Below are positions 47,232 to 55,412 of a stretch of 64,000 nucleotides of DNA, piece after piece. Numbering within the stretch: the stretch's first letter is position 1; each line of letters starts with the position of its first letter. The stretch is from Holothuria scabra (Eukaryota; Echinodermata; Holothuroidea; Aspidochirotida; Holothuriidae), in contig CM074179.1 in the NCBI GenBank assembly GCA_037179385.1, positions 4,278,001 through 4,342,000 on the forward strand. Direction: 5' to 3'. The translations under genes were made by a program, and so were the position numbers. The notes beneath the pieces were generated by a model. It saw only the letters and a list, made by a program, of their open reading frames with translations, had not been told where the DNA came from and ran no database searches.

Positions 47232-47770
47232 CTCCCTTCGGGGAGAATATATAATTATGTAAAAACAAGAAATTCCTCAGCTTAGTTAGCAAGTGAGTGA
47301 CCTGTCAATCACTGCATCCAGGTTCAAAGGGCATTTCGAATAGTTCACCCTCCCGCGAAAACATCCTTAATCGCTTTTTTTCATCTTTGCAGGTGCAGAA
47401 AACATAACTTAAATTTTTGAACCTAAATGACGTCACGACTTTCAAGGCCTCAACCAATCAGAGTACGCCATTGAAATTCAGGCGGTATGTTTAACGAACA
47501 GATAGCTGCAGTAAAATTCGGCTGGAATTCTGAACCAGATATTTTGTTTCACCGGGAAGCAATGCTTTATTCACGAAGTTGCCCACAGAGCGGACTTGGA
47601 AACCGTTAAATTTGCATTTAGACAACGAAATACGGGGGTAAGTTGAATAAAATGTATTATTTAGGGACCTGAACGATAGTAATCGATCATTAATAGAGGG
47701 CGGTTTTGATTTCGTTCATAAGTTTGGGATTAAAAAAAAAGGCATTTTTTGCATGGCCCCTTTAATCGGT

Positions 47771-47799
47771 ATCGCTTCTCGGCCTTTTGGCTAAGATCA
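47771..47799 (+). pseudogene. U2: U2 5' part (nt 1-29), split by the element, copy 1
   Basis: The first 29 nt of U2 with stem I, preceded by an intact U2 promoter region. It ends at AAGATCA, where the retrotransposon starts. The next base is A, which would also match an ancestral A30. The gene cannot give a functional U2. Confidence 0.95.
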
Positions 47800-47850
47800 A
47801 CACGTTCTCATAGCGCTCTCGACTTTTGTCGATTTTACTCATTTTTCATT

Positions 47851-49332
47851 ATGGATTCGCCTCTTTATCGAGTTAGTACCGTTCAGGTCACAGTTGAAGA
47901 TAGTTTTGAAGATTTTAAAGTGTTTGAATTCCTAAAATCGAAAGGAATATCGCCGAAAGAACATTTGGTCGCCGTCCAGGCTCTTCCCGGACACTCCTTT
48001 GACGTTACGTTCAAATCAGAGAGTTTGTGTAGACAGTTCTACCCTAAGCTACATGAAAGCGTTGGTATTGTTGTTCATAGTTATGGTGACCTCGCCACTA
48101 TCGTTAATGTATTGCATGTGCCGCATGAATTGGACAATAACGTTGTGAAATACGTGCTAGGCCGCTACGGGAAAGTAATGGGCAGTAGATACAAAACGCA
48201 CAAGGACTTTCCAGAAATTTTTAACGGGATACGGCAGTACAAAGTGATTTTGGAAAAACACATCCCCTCCTCACTGAAGTTCGGGGGTCGGGAATGTTGG
48301 GTCAGGTATTACAACCAGCCGCAGACGTGCCTTAAATGTGGAAAAGAGGGCCATCTTGCCAGAGATTGCCAAGACATCCGTTGTTTTAAATGCCTTAAGT
48401 TGGGACATTCAGCCCGAGATTGCCAGAATGATATTTTGTGTTCACTATGTAATACGTCAGGACACGGGTTTCGTGACTGCCCAATTTCCTTTGCGAACAA
48501 AGCCAGACCCGCTTCGTCCCGCTGGGCAGGGGATGGGGCACCCGTCCTCAGTGTGGTCTCTGTCTCACCCCCTCCCGCCCTTTCGGAGAAGGATGACAAC
48601 TCCAGCCCAGCACAAGTGGAGAGTGTACTAGGAGAAAGTATGGAGGTTGGCCTTTTCCCTGAAAACCTGACTCTAATTGAGGACCAGGACGCCACGGCTT
48701 TGCAATTAGATGAGGAGGCTGGTAAGAGCGACTGTGAAGGGATTGGTGGCAGCCTCAGAAGCCTCTTCAGCCCAGCGGAAGAGAGTAGTTCTTCTACTAC
48801 TCCCCCCGAGGATTCACAGGAAGACGGGCAACGGATTCCAGAAACCCCCACCCCTAGCGGGACCGCTATCCAAGTGCTTGCCGACGTCCACGTCGAACCC
48901 ATTACCATCCAGGATAACCCGGCTGCTGTGGAATCTGTTAGTCTCTCTGGTTCCAGAGGTCTGAAACGCTCTGCTTCACCCTCCAGCTCCCAGCCGCCGA
49001 GGGGACAGACGTCAGGATCGCGCCTTTCAGTTAAAATACAACGGGCGAAGGATTTAGTCTCCAAGTCGCAGATTTTTAACGAGACACAACCGTGGTTTTC
49101 ATGCGAAGTTGAACAATGCAAGCAAATCTTTAAACATCACAAAGACTTTGTTCAGCATATGGTAAGCTCACATGAAGGACTTAAACCGATGAGGGTGGCC
49201 TGTCCCACCAAAGGCTGCAGGGTCACCTGCAATAACCCCAGAGAATGGGCCTCGCACCTAGCGGCGAAACATCCTGACTTTGTCTTGCATCATGAGGTAG
49301 TGTTTTTTGACAAATATTTTGTAAATGAATAA
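47851..49332 (+). CDS. Retrotransposon ORF1 (nucleic-acid-binding protein), copy 1, intact
   Basis: A 493-residue protein starting MDSPLYRV. Residues 1-155 are RRM-like by pattern (two repeated strand-rich segments), as in Tx1-group ORF1 proteins. Three CCHC zinc knuckles follow at 160-173, 178-191 and 197-210 (CX2CX4HX4C). A Ser/Pro-rich linker leads to two C-terminal C2H2 fingers, C418-C423-H436-H441 and C451-C456-H469-H474, both CX4CX12HX4H. Its expected role is to coat element RNA; the C2H2 pair may add DNA binding (inference). The frame stays open upstream to an ATG at 47749 through U2 sequence, but copy 3 has a stop there, so the start at 47851 is preferred. The stop overlaps the ORF2 start. 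Confidence 0.92.
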   Translation: MDSPLYRVSTVQVTVEDSFEDFKVFEFLKSKGISPKEHLVAVQALPGHSFDVTFKSESLCRQFYPKLHESVGIVVHSYGDLATIVNVLHVPHELDNNVVKYVLGRYGKVMGSRYKTHKDFPEIFNGIRQYKVILEKHIPSSLKFGGRECWVRYYNQPQTCLKCGKEGHLARDCQDIRCFKCLKLGHSARDCQNDILCSLCNTSGHGFRDCPISFANKARPASSRWAGDGAPVLSVVSVSPPPALSEKDDNSSPAQVESVLGESMEVGLFPENLTLIEDQDATALQLDEEAGKSDCEGIGGSLRSLFSPAEESSSSTTPPEDSQEDGQRIPETPTPSGTAIQVLADVHVEPITIQDNPAAVESVSLSGSRGLKRSASPSSSQPPRGQTSGSRLSVKIQRAKDLVSKSQIFNETQPWFSCEVEQCKQIFKHHKDFVQHMVSSHEGLKPMRVACPTKGCRVTCNNPREWASHLAAKHPDFVLHHEVVFFDKYFVNE

Positions 49333-49334
49333 TG
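49330..49334 (+). promoter_or_regulatory. UAAUG stop-start junction between ORF1 and ORF2, copy 1
   Basis: TAA ending ORF1 shares its last A with the ATG of ORF2. A UAAUG overlap is known to allow translational coupling in the silkworm element SART1; here coupling is inferred. The same junction is found at 55410-55414 and 61489-61493. Confidence 0.8.
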
Positions 49335-52300
49335 GGTTTGTCATTGTTTTCCATTTATTGTATTTCGAGCAGCCTTCTTTTATCAATTTGTTTAAACATG
49401 TTTTTCCTTACCTCTATTAACGTAAACGGTCTCAGAGACCCCCAGAAGTGCTCCCGCGTTATGCAATGGTGTAAGATTTTTCAATGTGACATTGTGTTTC
49501 TCCAGGAGCTTCACTTATCAACTAAGAAGGATATCGATAGACTACGCAACGTCTGGGGTGGGCAGCTAGTGGTTTCGCCAAGCCCCTCCTCTCTTTCTGC
49601 CGGGGTGGGAATTGCCTTCTCCCCTCGCCTTAACTGTGTGGTCTCACAGATCAATTGTGATAACTCTGGCAGGATTGTTTCCGTTCTTTGTACTATGCAA
49701 GCTGGGGTTTCTCTTCGTTTATGTAATGTCTATGCCCCAAATTCACCTCGAGATCGGAAATGTTTCTTTGAGTCGTTGCACAGTTATTTAAGGGGGGCAG
49801 AGCCTGTCATCCTGGCGGGCGACTTTAATTGTATTAGTTCAGAAATTGACCGCTCAGGTGATTCAAAGAATACTACTTGTTTCGTGGGTAGTGGGGAACT
49901 CACTGATATCTTACAGGGTAGGAGTTTGATCGATTGCTGGAGAAGTATTTACCCCCTCCACGCGGGCCACACCTGGTTCCACGAGGGAAAAGGGCAAAGC
50001 TCCAGGCTAGATAGGATTTATGCACCTAAGAGTATGGTTTGTGATAAGATTCAAGTGCTACGTTTTCCCCTCTCAGATCACCGGGCCGTGAGGGCGAGCA
50101 TTAAATTACCGAGTATTGTTTCTGGGAAAGGCAAAGGCCTGTGGAAATGCAACGTCTCTGTGTTACACAATTCCGAATTTATTAATGATTTCACTTATCT
50201 CTACCCGCTATGGCGTACTTTACAACCTGGGTTCGACGCTCTCCCCATTTGGTGGGACGAAATCAAACGGCGAATTAAGCAGCTGATCATTAAACATAGT
50301 GTTCGCATAGCAAAGCATAAGAGAGACCGCCTATCTGCATTACAAACGCTTTGCTTGGATTCAGACAAGGCTGAATTCGAGAAAATCACCGATGAACAGA
50401 AGAAAGGAGCTTTTATTCGCTCCAGAGAAAAGTACTTGGAGGAAGGGGAACGCCCTTCAGCCTACTTCTTCAGGCAAGAACGCAGTCGAGCCGAAAGCAA
50501 CCATATTAGTACAATTCGCCTTCCAAATGGGGAGACTGCTTCGGACACAGAAAGCATTCTCATGGTCTTTCAAAATTTTTACAGTAAACTGTTTGCTAAA
50601 GCAAATAATACCGATGCTAAAAGCCAAAACGTGTTTCTTGATCGATTAGAGAGTGAAATTACGGAAGACGCAAGGGAGCAATTAAACCGGCCGCTAGAGC
50701 TCTCTGAATTAAGGAGAGCTGTGGCAGCTTTGGCACGCAATCGTACCCCGGGAGTGGATGGCCTTCCAGCCGAATTTTATGACCAGTTCTTTCATATTGT
50801 TGGGGAAGACCTTTTAGAAGTTTACAACGCTGTTTTTTCGACTGGTCATTTGTCTGCCACGCAGCGAAGCGGTGTCATCACACTGCTGCCAAAAAGCGGT
50901 GACCTTCTAAACCCAGTTAACAGACGGCCTATTACACTGCTAACGGCAGACTATAAGGTTATAGCTAAAGTTTTGCAGATGAGGCTTACCGCAGCTCTCC
51001 CGAGCGTAATTAGTGAATTCCAAACTTGTTCGGTTCCGGGAAGGTCGATTCACCAAAATTTAAGTATTTTGAGAGATGTGATAGACTATAGCCGCTTAAA
51101 GAATCTAGCATGCTCTGTTATTTCTTTTGACCAAGAGAAAGCTTTCGATAAAGTCGATTGGTCGTTTTTGTTTAAAGTCTTACGTAAATTTAATCTTGGT
51201 GACACGTTTTGTAATTGGGTTAAGATTCTGTACACCAACATTACTAGTAACATTCTGATTAACGGTCATTTATCTAGCGAGGTCACGATTGAGAGAGGGG
51301 TGCGACAAGGGTGCCCCCTCTCACCCGCTTTGTACATTCTTTTTATAGAACCTTTTGTCAGGTATGTTTTGAACAGTAAGAATATTGGTGGACTTTCGTT
51401 ACCAGGGGGTGGGGCGACATCAATCAAGTTATTGCTATATGCAGACGACGTGACCTGTGTCGCTACTTCACAAAGGGACATAGTAGGGTATATTCAGGCC
51501 TTCGCCGATTTTGGTAAAGCCACCGGCACCAACATCAACATGTCTAAAACATGTGGGCTGAGACTGGGGTCCTTCGTAGGGCGCCGACTAAAGGGTGATT
51601 TCAACTGGAACGATAGGACGATTAAGATCAACGGCATCCAATTTGGCACAGACAATGCGGTGAAAGAAAATTGGACTTCTGCTTTAGCAAAAGCCGAAAG
51701 AAAACTGGCTGCCTGGAAAAGTAGGCACTTGACCCTTTCAGGCAAGGTGACCCTTCTGAACACTTGCCTTTACCCCTTGTTTTACTTCCTTGCACCGGTT
51801 TTTCCGGCCCCGGACAAAGTCATTCGTGACCTCAATTCTGCCGTTTTTGGTTTTATCTGGTCGGGTAAAACTGAACTAGTGTCAAGGAGGGTGGTGTGCT
51901 TAAGTAAGTTAGATGGGGGCCTGGGTCTTGACTGTTTCGAAGAAAAGATGTGTTCTTTGTTAATACGGCCGATTATCCCGGCCTTGAGCGGCGAGCCTGA
52001 TCGCGCTTATCTGTTATTCATAAGGTATTTTATTGCATGTCGTATGAGGCGGCTCTTCCCCTCCCTCTGGTCTAATTCCAGACCAAATTGTTACTCCTGC
52101 ACCCCCACTCTTGAGGTCGCCTGCACCACCCTTTTTCGTCTCCATGAAAAGGATGAGGATTTTTTATTAGGGACCAGGTCTACCAGGGATTTGGTACAGA
52201 TCCTTCGCCAGGGAGGTACAAGGCCGTCTGCTGAAGCCAAGCGACCGGGTCTGCCTTGGGGGGACATTTGGAAGGCCGTGTTTAACCTTTATTTAGATCA

Positions 52301-52676
52301 GCGACTGATTGAGTTTTCGTGGAAGACAGCCCACAATGTCTTGGCTACTGGGGAAATTTTGAAGAGATGGAATTTGACCGGAGGGAGGTGTAGAGCCGAA
52401 GGCTGTGGCAAGTTGGAAACTATGGTCCACGTGTTTTGGGAGTGCTCCCGCACTTACAATTTACTTCTTTGGGTTCACGCAGCGGCGAGGAACTTGCTAG
52501 GGGATTCTTTCGACTTTACCCCCACGCTCTTCATCTTTGGTGTCCCCTACCCCAAAGTCTCAAGCTGGGTGTTTGGGAGGGTATGGTTCCTTTTGTGGTG
52601 TCCAGGAACGTTATGTGGAAATCCCGGTGTATACACATGTACGAGGGCAGGGTTGTGGGTATCCACGAGATCATAA
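49332..52676 (+). CDS. Retrotransposon ORF2 (AP endonuclease-reverse transcriptase), copy 1, C-terminal frameshift
   Basis: 1114 residues as read. AP endonuclease at about 24-258: SINVNG, LQE (E59), NVYAPN, AGDFN (D164, N166), RLDRIY (D227) and SDH (D249-H250). Reverse transcriptase from about 515: LPKSGD, RRPITLL, SFDQEKAFDKVDW (D600), GVRQGCPLSP and YADD (703-706). A CX4CX7HX4C knuckle lies at 1020-1038, as in L1/Tx1 proteins. The role is to nick the U2 target and copy element RNA onto it. Near residue 1086 (about 52587-52600) the conserved continuation (VVSRNVMWKSR) moves to another frame, open to 52867, so one base seems lost. Copy 2 has the same break. The first 22 residues before the nuclease are hydrophobic, an effect of the UAAUG start. 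Confidence 0.92.
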   Translation: MGLSLFSIYCISSSLLLSICLNMFFLTSINVNGLRDPQKCSRVMQWCKIFQCDIVFLQELHLSTKKDIDRLRNVWGGQLVVSPSPSSLSAGVGIAFSPRLNCVVSQINCDNSGRIVSVLCTMQAGVSLRLCNVYAPNSPRDRKCFFESLHSYLRGAEPVILAGDFNCISSEIDRSGDSKNTTCFVGSGELTDILQGRSLIDCWRSIYPLHAGHTWFHEGKGQSSRLDRIYAPKSMVCDKIQVLRFPLSDHRAVRASIKLPSIVSGKGKGLWKCNVSVLHNSEFINDFTYLYPLWRTLQPGFDALPIWWDEIKRRIKQLIIKHSVRIAKHKRDRLSALQTLCLDSDKAEFEKITDEQKKGAFIRSREKYLEEGERPSAYFFRQERSRAESNHISTIRLPNGETASDTESILMVFQNFYSKLFAKANNTDAKSQNVFLDRLESEITEDAREQLNRPLELSELRRAVAALARNRTPGVDGLPAEFYDQFFHIVGEDLLEVYNAVFSTGHLSATQRSGVITLLPKSGDLLNPVNRRPITLLTADYKVIAKVLQMRLTAALPSVISEFQTCSVPGRSIHQNLSILRDVIDYSRLKNLACSVISFDQEKAFDKVDWSFLFKVLRKFNLGDTFCNWVKILYTNITSNILINGHLSSEVTIERGVRQGCPLSPALYILFIEPFVRYVLNSKNIGGLSLPGGGATSIKLLLYADDVTCVATSQRDIVGYIQAFADFGKATGTNINMSKTCGLRLGSFVGRRLKGDFNWNDRTIKINGIQFGTDNAVKENWTSALAKAERKLAAWKSRHLTLSGKVTLLNTCLYPLFYFLAPVFPAPDKVIRDLNSAVFGFIWSGKTELVSRRVVCLSKLDGGLGLDCFEEKMCSLLIRPIIPALSGEPDRAYLLFIRYFIACRMRRLFPSLWSNSRPNCYSCTPTLEVACTTLFRLHEKDEDFLLGTRSTRDLVQILRQGGTRPSAEAKRPGLPWGDIWKAVFNLYLDQRLIEFSWKTAHNVLATGEILKRWNLTGGRCRAEGCGKLETMVHVFWECSRTYNLLLWVHAAARNLLGDSFDFTPTLFIFGVPYPKVSSWVFGRVWFLLWCPGTLCGNPGVYTCTRAGLWVSTRS

Positions 52677-52867
52677 AGTGGATCTGCCGGGAGGTCACAG
52701 ACAGGGTCACGGCGGATTTCCGCCGCTTCCCGAGGGCTAAGTTTTTGAAGATGTGGGTTATGGGCAAATCTTTCGTGTCCGTGGTTAACGACGGCCTGAT
52801 TTTTCTTTGCCGAAGACCTAGCTCTCGGCTTCCCAGTTTGTACATAGGTCACTTGTATACCCTATAG

Positions 52868-53165
52868 TTTATGTCCATTCGTACCCAAACGGTGACGGTC
52901 CAGTGCAGGTTCACTTGTATTATCATGATTATCAGCTTCCATCAATTTAATTATACCCGCTTTGTTTTTACATCCAACGAGTTAATTTGAAGTGAACGCT
53001 TGCGTCCTCTACAAGCAATTTAGTTTTTTTTCTGTACTTTAGGTAACGGCTAATTTGTTCCGCATTACATGCTTAGCCTACTTACTTTCTTTTCCCTTTT
53101 CGTTTGTATTTTTTGTACGTATTTTATATAACAAGTCATTCAAAGTGTAAATAAATTGAAAGAAA
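52868..53165 (+). other. Retrotransposon 3' UTR, copy 1
   Basis: About 298 nt of AT-rich sequence after the last open frame, without coding capacity. It holds the poly-A signal at 53150-53155 and ends in TTGAAAGAAA, directly joined to U2 nt 35. The same UTR, with few changes, ends copy 2. Confidence 0.8.
53150..53155 (+). terminator. Poly-A signal AATAAA at the element 3' end, copy 1
   Basis: Lies only about 10 nt before the 3' junction, so cleavage would fall near or inside the following U2 part. In copy 2 it is at 59227-59232. Confidence 0.5.
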
Positions 53166-53317
53166 AGTATCTGTTCTTTCAGCTTAATATCTGAAACGCG
53201 ACTCATCGAGTCGCTTGTATATTAAACTGATTTTTGCCACTGGGCTATGGAATAGGAGCTTGCTCCGTCCTAGCCACGGGTTGGCCCGGTCTTGCACTAC
53301 CTCCGGGATTCGGCCCA
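53166..53317 (+). pseudogene. U2: U2 3' part (nt 35 to end), behind copy 1
   Basis: Starts AGTATCTG, lacking U2 nt 1-34 and so most of the branch-recognition element. One T is missing in the TTCTTTTCAGC tract. It keeps the Sm site, stems IIb to IV and a downstream 3' box, but has no U2 promoter next to it. The hairpin after it is reduced (ACTTTCGGGGAG). Confidence 0.93.
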
Positions 53318-53852
53318 CTTTCGGGGAGAATATAAAATTATGTAAAAACAAGAAATTCCTCAGCTTAGTTAGCAAGTGAGTGACCTGTCAATCACTGCAT
53401 CCAGGTTCAAAGGGCATTTCGAACAGTTCACCCCCCCCGCAAAAACGTCCTTAATCGCTTTATTTCATCTTTGCAGGTGCAGCACACATAACTTAAATTT
53501 TTGAATCTGAATGACGTCACGACTTTCAAGGCCTCAACCAATCAAAGTACGCCATTGAAATTCAGGCGGTATGTTTAACGAACAGATAGCTGCAGTAAAA
53601 TTCGGCTGGAATTCTAAGCCAGATATTTTGTTTCACCGGGAAGCAATGCTTTATTCACGAAGTTGCCCACAGAGCGGACTTGGAAACCGTTAAATTTGCA
53701 TTTAGACAACGAAATACGGGGGTAAGTTGAATAAAATGTATTATTTAGGGACCTGAACGATAGTAATCGATCATTAATAGAGGGCGGTTTTGATTTCGTT
53801 CATAAGTTTGGGATTAAAAAGAGGCATTTTTTGCATGGCCCCTTTAATCGGT
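53318..53852 (+). other. U2 spacer of the composite unit, between copies 1 and 2
   Basis: Corresponds to the spacer of the plain units but with the private variants listed for the composite block. It retains the octamer ATTTGCAT, the TGACGTCA and CCAAT motifs (with ATCAAAGT for ATCAGAGT) and the upstream promoter region. Confidence 0.85.
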
Positions 53853-53881
53853 ATCGCTTCTCGGCCTTTTGGCTAAAATCA
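53853..53881 (+). pseudogene. U2: U2 5' part (nt 1-29), split, copy 2
   Basis: Same break as copy 1. It carries G25A (CTAAAATCA), a change at a normally invariant position, consistent with loss of function. Confidence 0.94.
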
Positions 53882-53932
53882 ACACGTTCTCATAGTGCTC
53901 TCGACTTTTGTCGATTTTACTCATTTTTCATT

Positions 53933-55412
53933 ATGGATTCGCCTCTTTATCGAGTTAGTACCGTTCAGGTCACAGTTGAAGATAGTTTTGAAGATTTTAA
54001 AGTGTTTGAATTCCTAAAATCGAAAGGAATATCGCCGAAAGAACATTTGGTCGCCGTCCAGGCTCTTCCCGGACACTCCTTTGACGTTACGTTCAAATCA
54101 GAGAGTTTGTGTAGACAGTTCTACCCTAAGCTACATGAAAGCGTTGGTATTGTTGTTCATAGTTATGGTGACCTCGCCACTATCGTTAATGTATTGCATG
54201 TGCCGCATGAATTGGACAATAACGTTGTGAAATACGTGCTAGGCCGCTACGGGAAAGTAATGGGCAGTAGATACAAAACGCACAAGGACTTTCCAGAAAT
54301 TTTTAACGGGATACGGCAGTACAAAGTGATTTTGGAAAAACACATCCCCTCCTCACTGAAGTTCGGGGGTCGGGAATGTTGGGTCAGGTATTACAACCAG
54401 CCGCAGACGTGCCTTAAATGTGGAAAAGAGGGCCATCTTGCCAGAGATTGCCAAGACATCCGTTGTTTTAAATGCCTTAAGTTGGGACATTCAGCCCGAG
54501 ATTGCCAGAATGATATTTTGTGTTCACTATGTAATACGTCAGGACACGGGTTTCGTGATTGCCCAATTTCCTTTGCGAACAAAGCCAGACCCGCTTCGTC
54601 CCGCTGGGCAGGGGATGGGGCACCCGTCCTCAGTGTGGTCTCTGTCTCACCCCTCCCGCCCTTTCGGAGAAGGATGACAACTCCAGCCCAGCACAAGTGG
54701 AGAGTGTACTAGGAGAAAGTATGGAGGTTGGCCTTTTCCCTGAAAACCTGACTCTAATTGAGGACCAGGACGCCACGGCTTTGCAATTAGATGAGGAGGC
54801 TGGTAAGAGCGACTGTGAAGGGATTGGTGGCAGCCTCAGAAGCCTCTTCAGCCCAGCGGAAGAGAGTAGTTCTTCTACTACTCCCCCCGAGGATTCACAG
54901 GAAGACGGGCAACGGATTCCAGAAACCCCACCCCTAGCGGGACCGCTATCCAAGTGCTTGCCGACGTCCACGTCGAACCCATTACCATCCAGGGTAACCC
55001 GGCTGCTGTGGAATCTGTTAGTCTCTCTGGTTCCAGAGGTCTGAAACGCTCTGCTTCACCCTCCAGCTCCCAGCCGCCGAGGGGACAGACGTCAGGATCG
55101 CGCCTTTCAGTTAAAATACAACGGGCGAAGGATTTAGTCTCCAAGTCGCAGATTTTTAACGAGACACAACCGTGGTTTTCATGCGAAGTTGAACAATGCA
55201 AGCAAATCTTTAAACATCACAAAGACTTTGTTCAGCATATGGTAAGCTCACATGAAGGACTTAAACCGATGAGGGTGGCCTGTCCCACCAAAGGCTGCAG
55301 GGTCACCTGCAATAACCCCAGAGAATGGGCCTCGCACCTAGCGGCGAAACATCCTGACTTTGTCTTGCATCATGAGGTAGTGTTTTTTGACAAATATTTT
55401 GTAAATGAATAA
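53933..55412 (+). pseudogene. Retrotransposon ORF1, copy 2, frameshifted
   Basis: Nearly identical to copy 1 ORF1, with all three CCHC knuckles intact in the first frame. One C is missing in the run at 54650-54653 (four where copy 1 has five), so the frame stops at 54712. A second C is missing at 54926-54929. The rest continues in other frames, and the C2H2 fingers are encoded within 54954-55412. The breaks are in homopolymers, so assembly error is possible. Confidence 0.88.

Larger units (their letters stand above)
17793..47770 (+). repeat. Tandem array of U2 snRNA gene units (722-733 bp each)
   Basis: Forty-one complete U2 genes repeat head to tail on the + strand, spaced 722-733 bp apart. 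Most length differences come from a C run after GTTCA (6 to 16 C), a T run before CATCTTTGCAG, the T run before GCATGGCC, and the hairpin after the RNA. The first unit is cut on its 5' side at the TTCACCGGG motif, 221 bp upstream of the first RNA. Units are almost identical elsewhere, as expected for concerted evolution. Copy number in an assembly of such an array may be wrong. Confidence 0.98.
47800..53165 (+). mobile_element. Keno-like U2-specific non-LTR retrotransposon (Tx1 group), copy 1
   Basis: A 5366-bp element in the same orientation as U2, inserted between U2 nt 29 and nt 35. Order: a 5' leader of about 51 nt, ORF1, a UAAUG junction, ORF2, then a 3' UTR with AATAAA and an end in GAAAGAAA. 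There is no long poly-A. The AP endonuclease, L1-like reverse transcriptase order, CCHC knuckles and U2 target match the Tx1-group family Keno, as I recall it from fish; the family name is from knowledge and not from alignment. Relative to intact genes the site has lost nt 30-34 (TGTGT) and shows no target duplication. This is the most complete of the three copies. Confidence 0.9.

Noticed and set aside
18067..47292. A 64-codon minus-strand open frame repeated in most U2 units
   Set aside because: It is antisense to the U2 RNA and its flank. It recurs only because the unit recurs, and is lost whenever the hairpin changes length by one base. No protein family is recognisable.
17793..47770. CRISPR-like or other short-repeat array
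   Set aside because: The repeat is a 725-bp gene unit with a eukaryotic snRNA. There are no short repeats with unique spacers.
47749..47850. ORF1 starting at an ATG in the U2 spacer and reading through U2
   Set aside because: It is open in copies 1 and 2 by chance. Copy 3 has a stop just before the MDSPLYRV start, and the extension is host sequence.
48309..49121. A 270-codon minus-strand open frame across ORF1, and similar ones at 54391-55201 and 60470-61280
   Set aside because: They mirror the conserved ORF1 frame on the opposite strand and contain no domain of their own.
52580..52605. Programmed ribosomal frameshift in ORF2
   Set aside because: No X-XXY-YYZ heptamer or obvious downstream structure is seen; a shared one-base loss explains it more simply.
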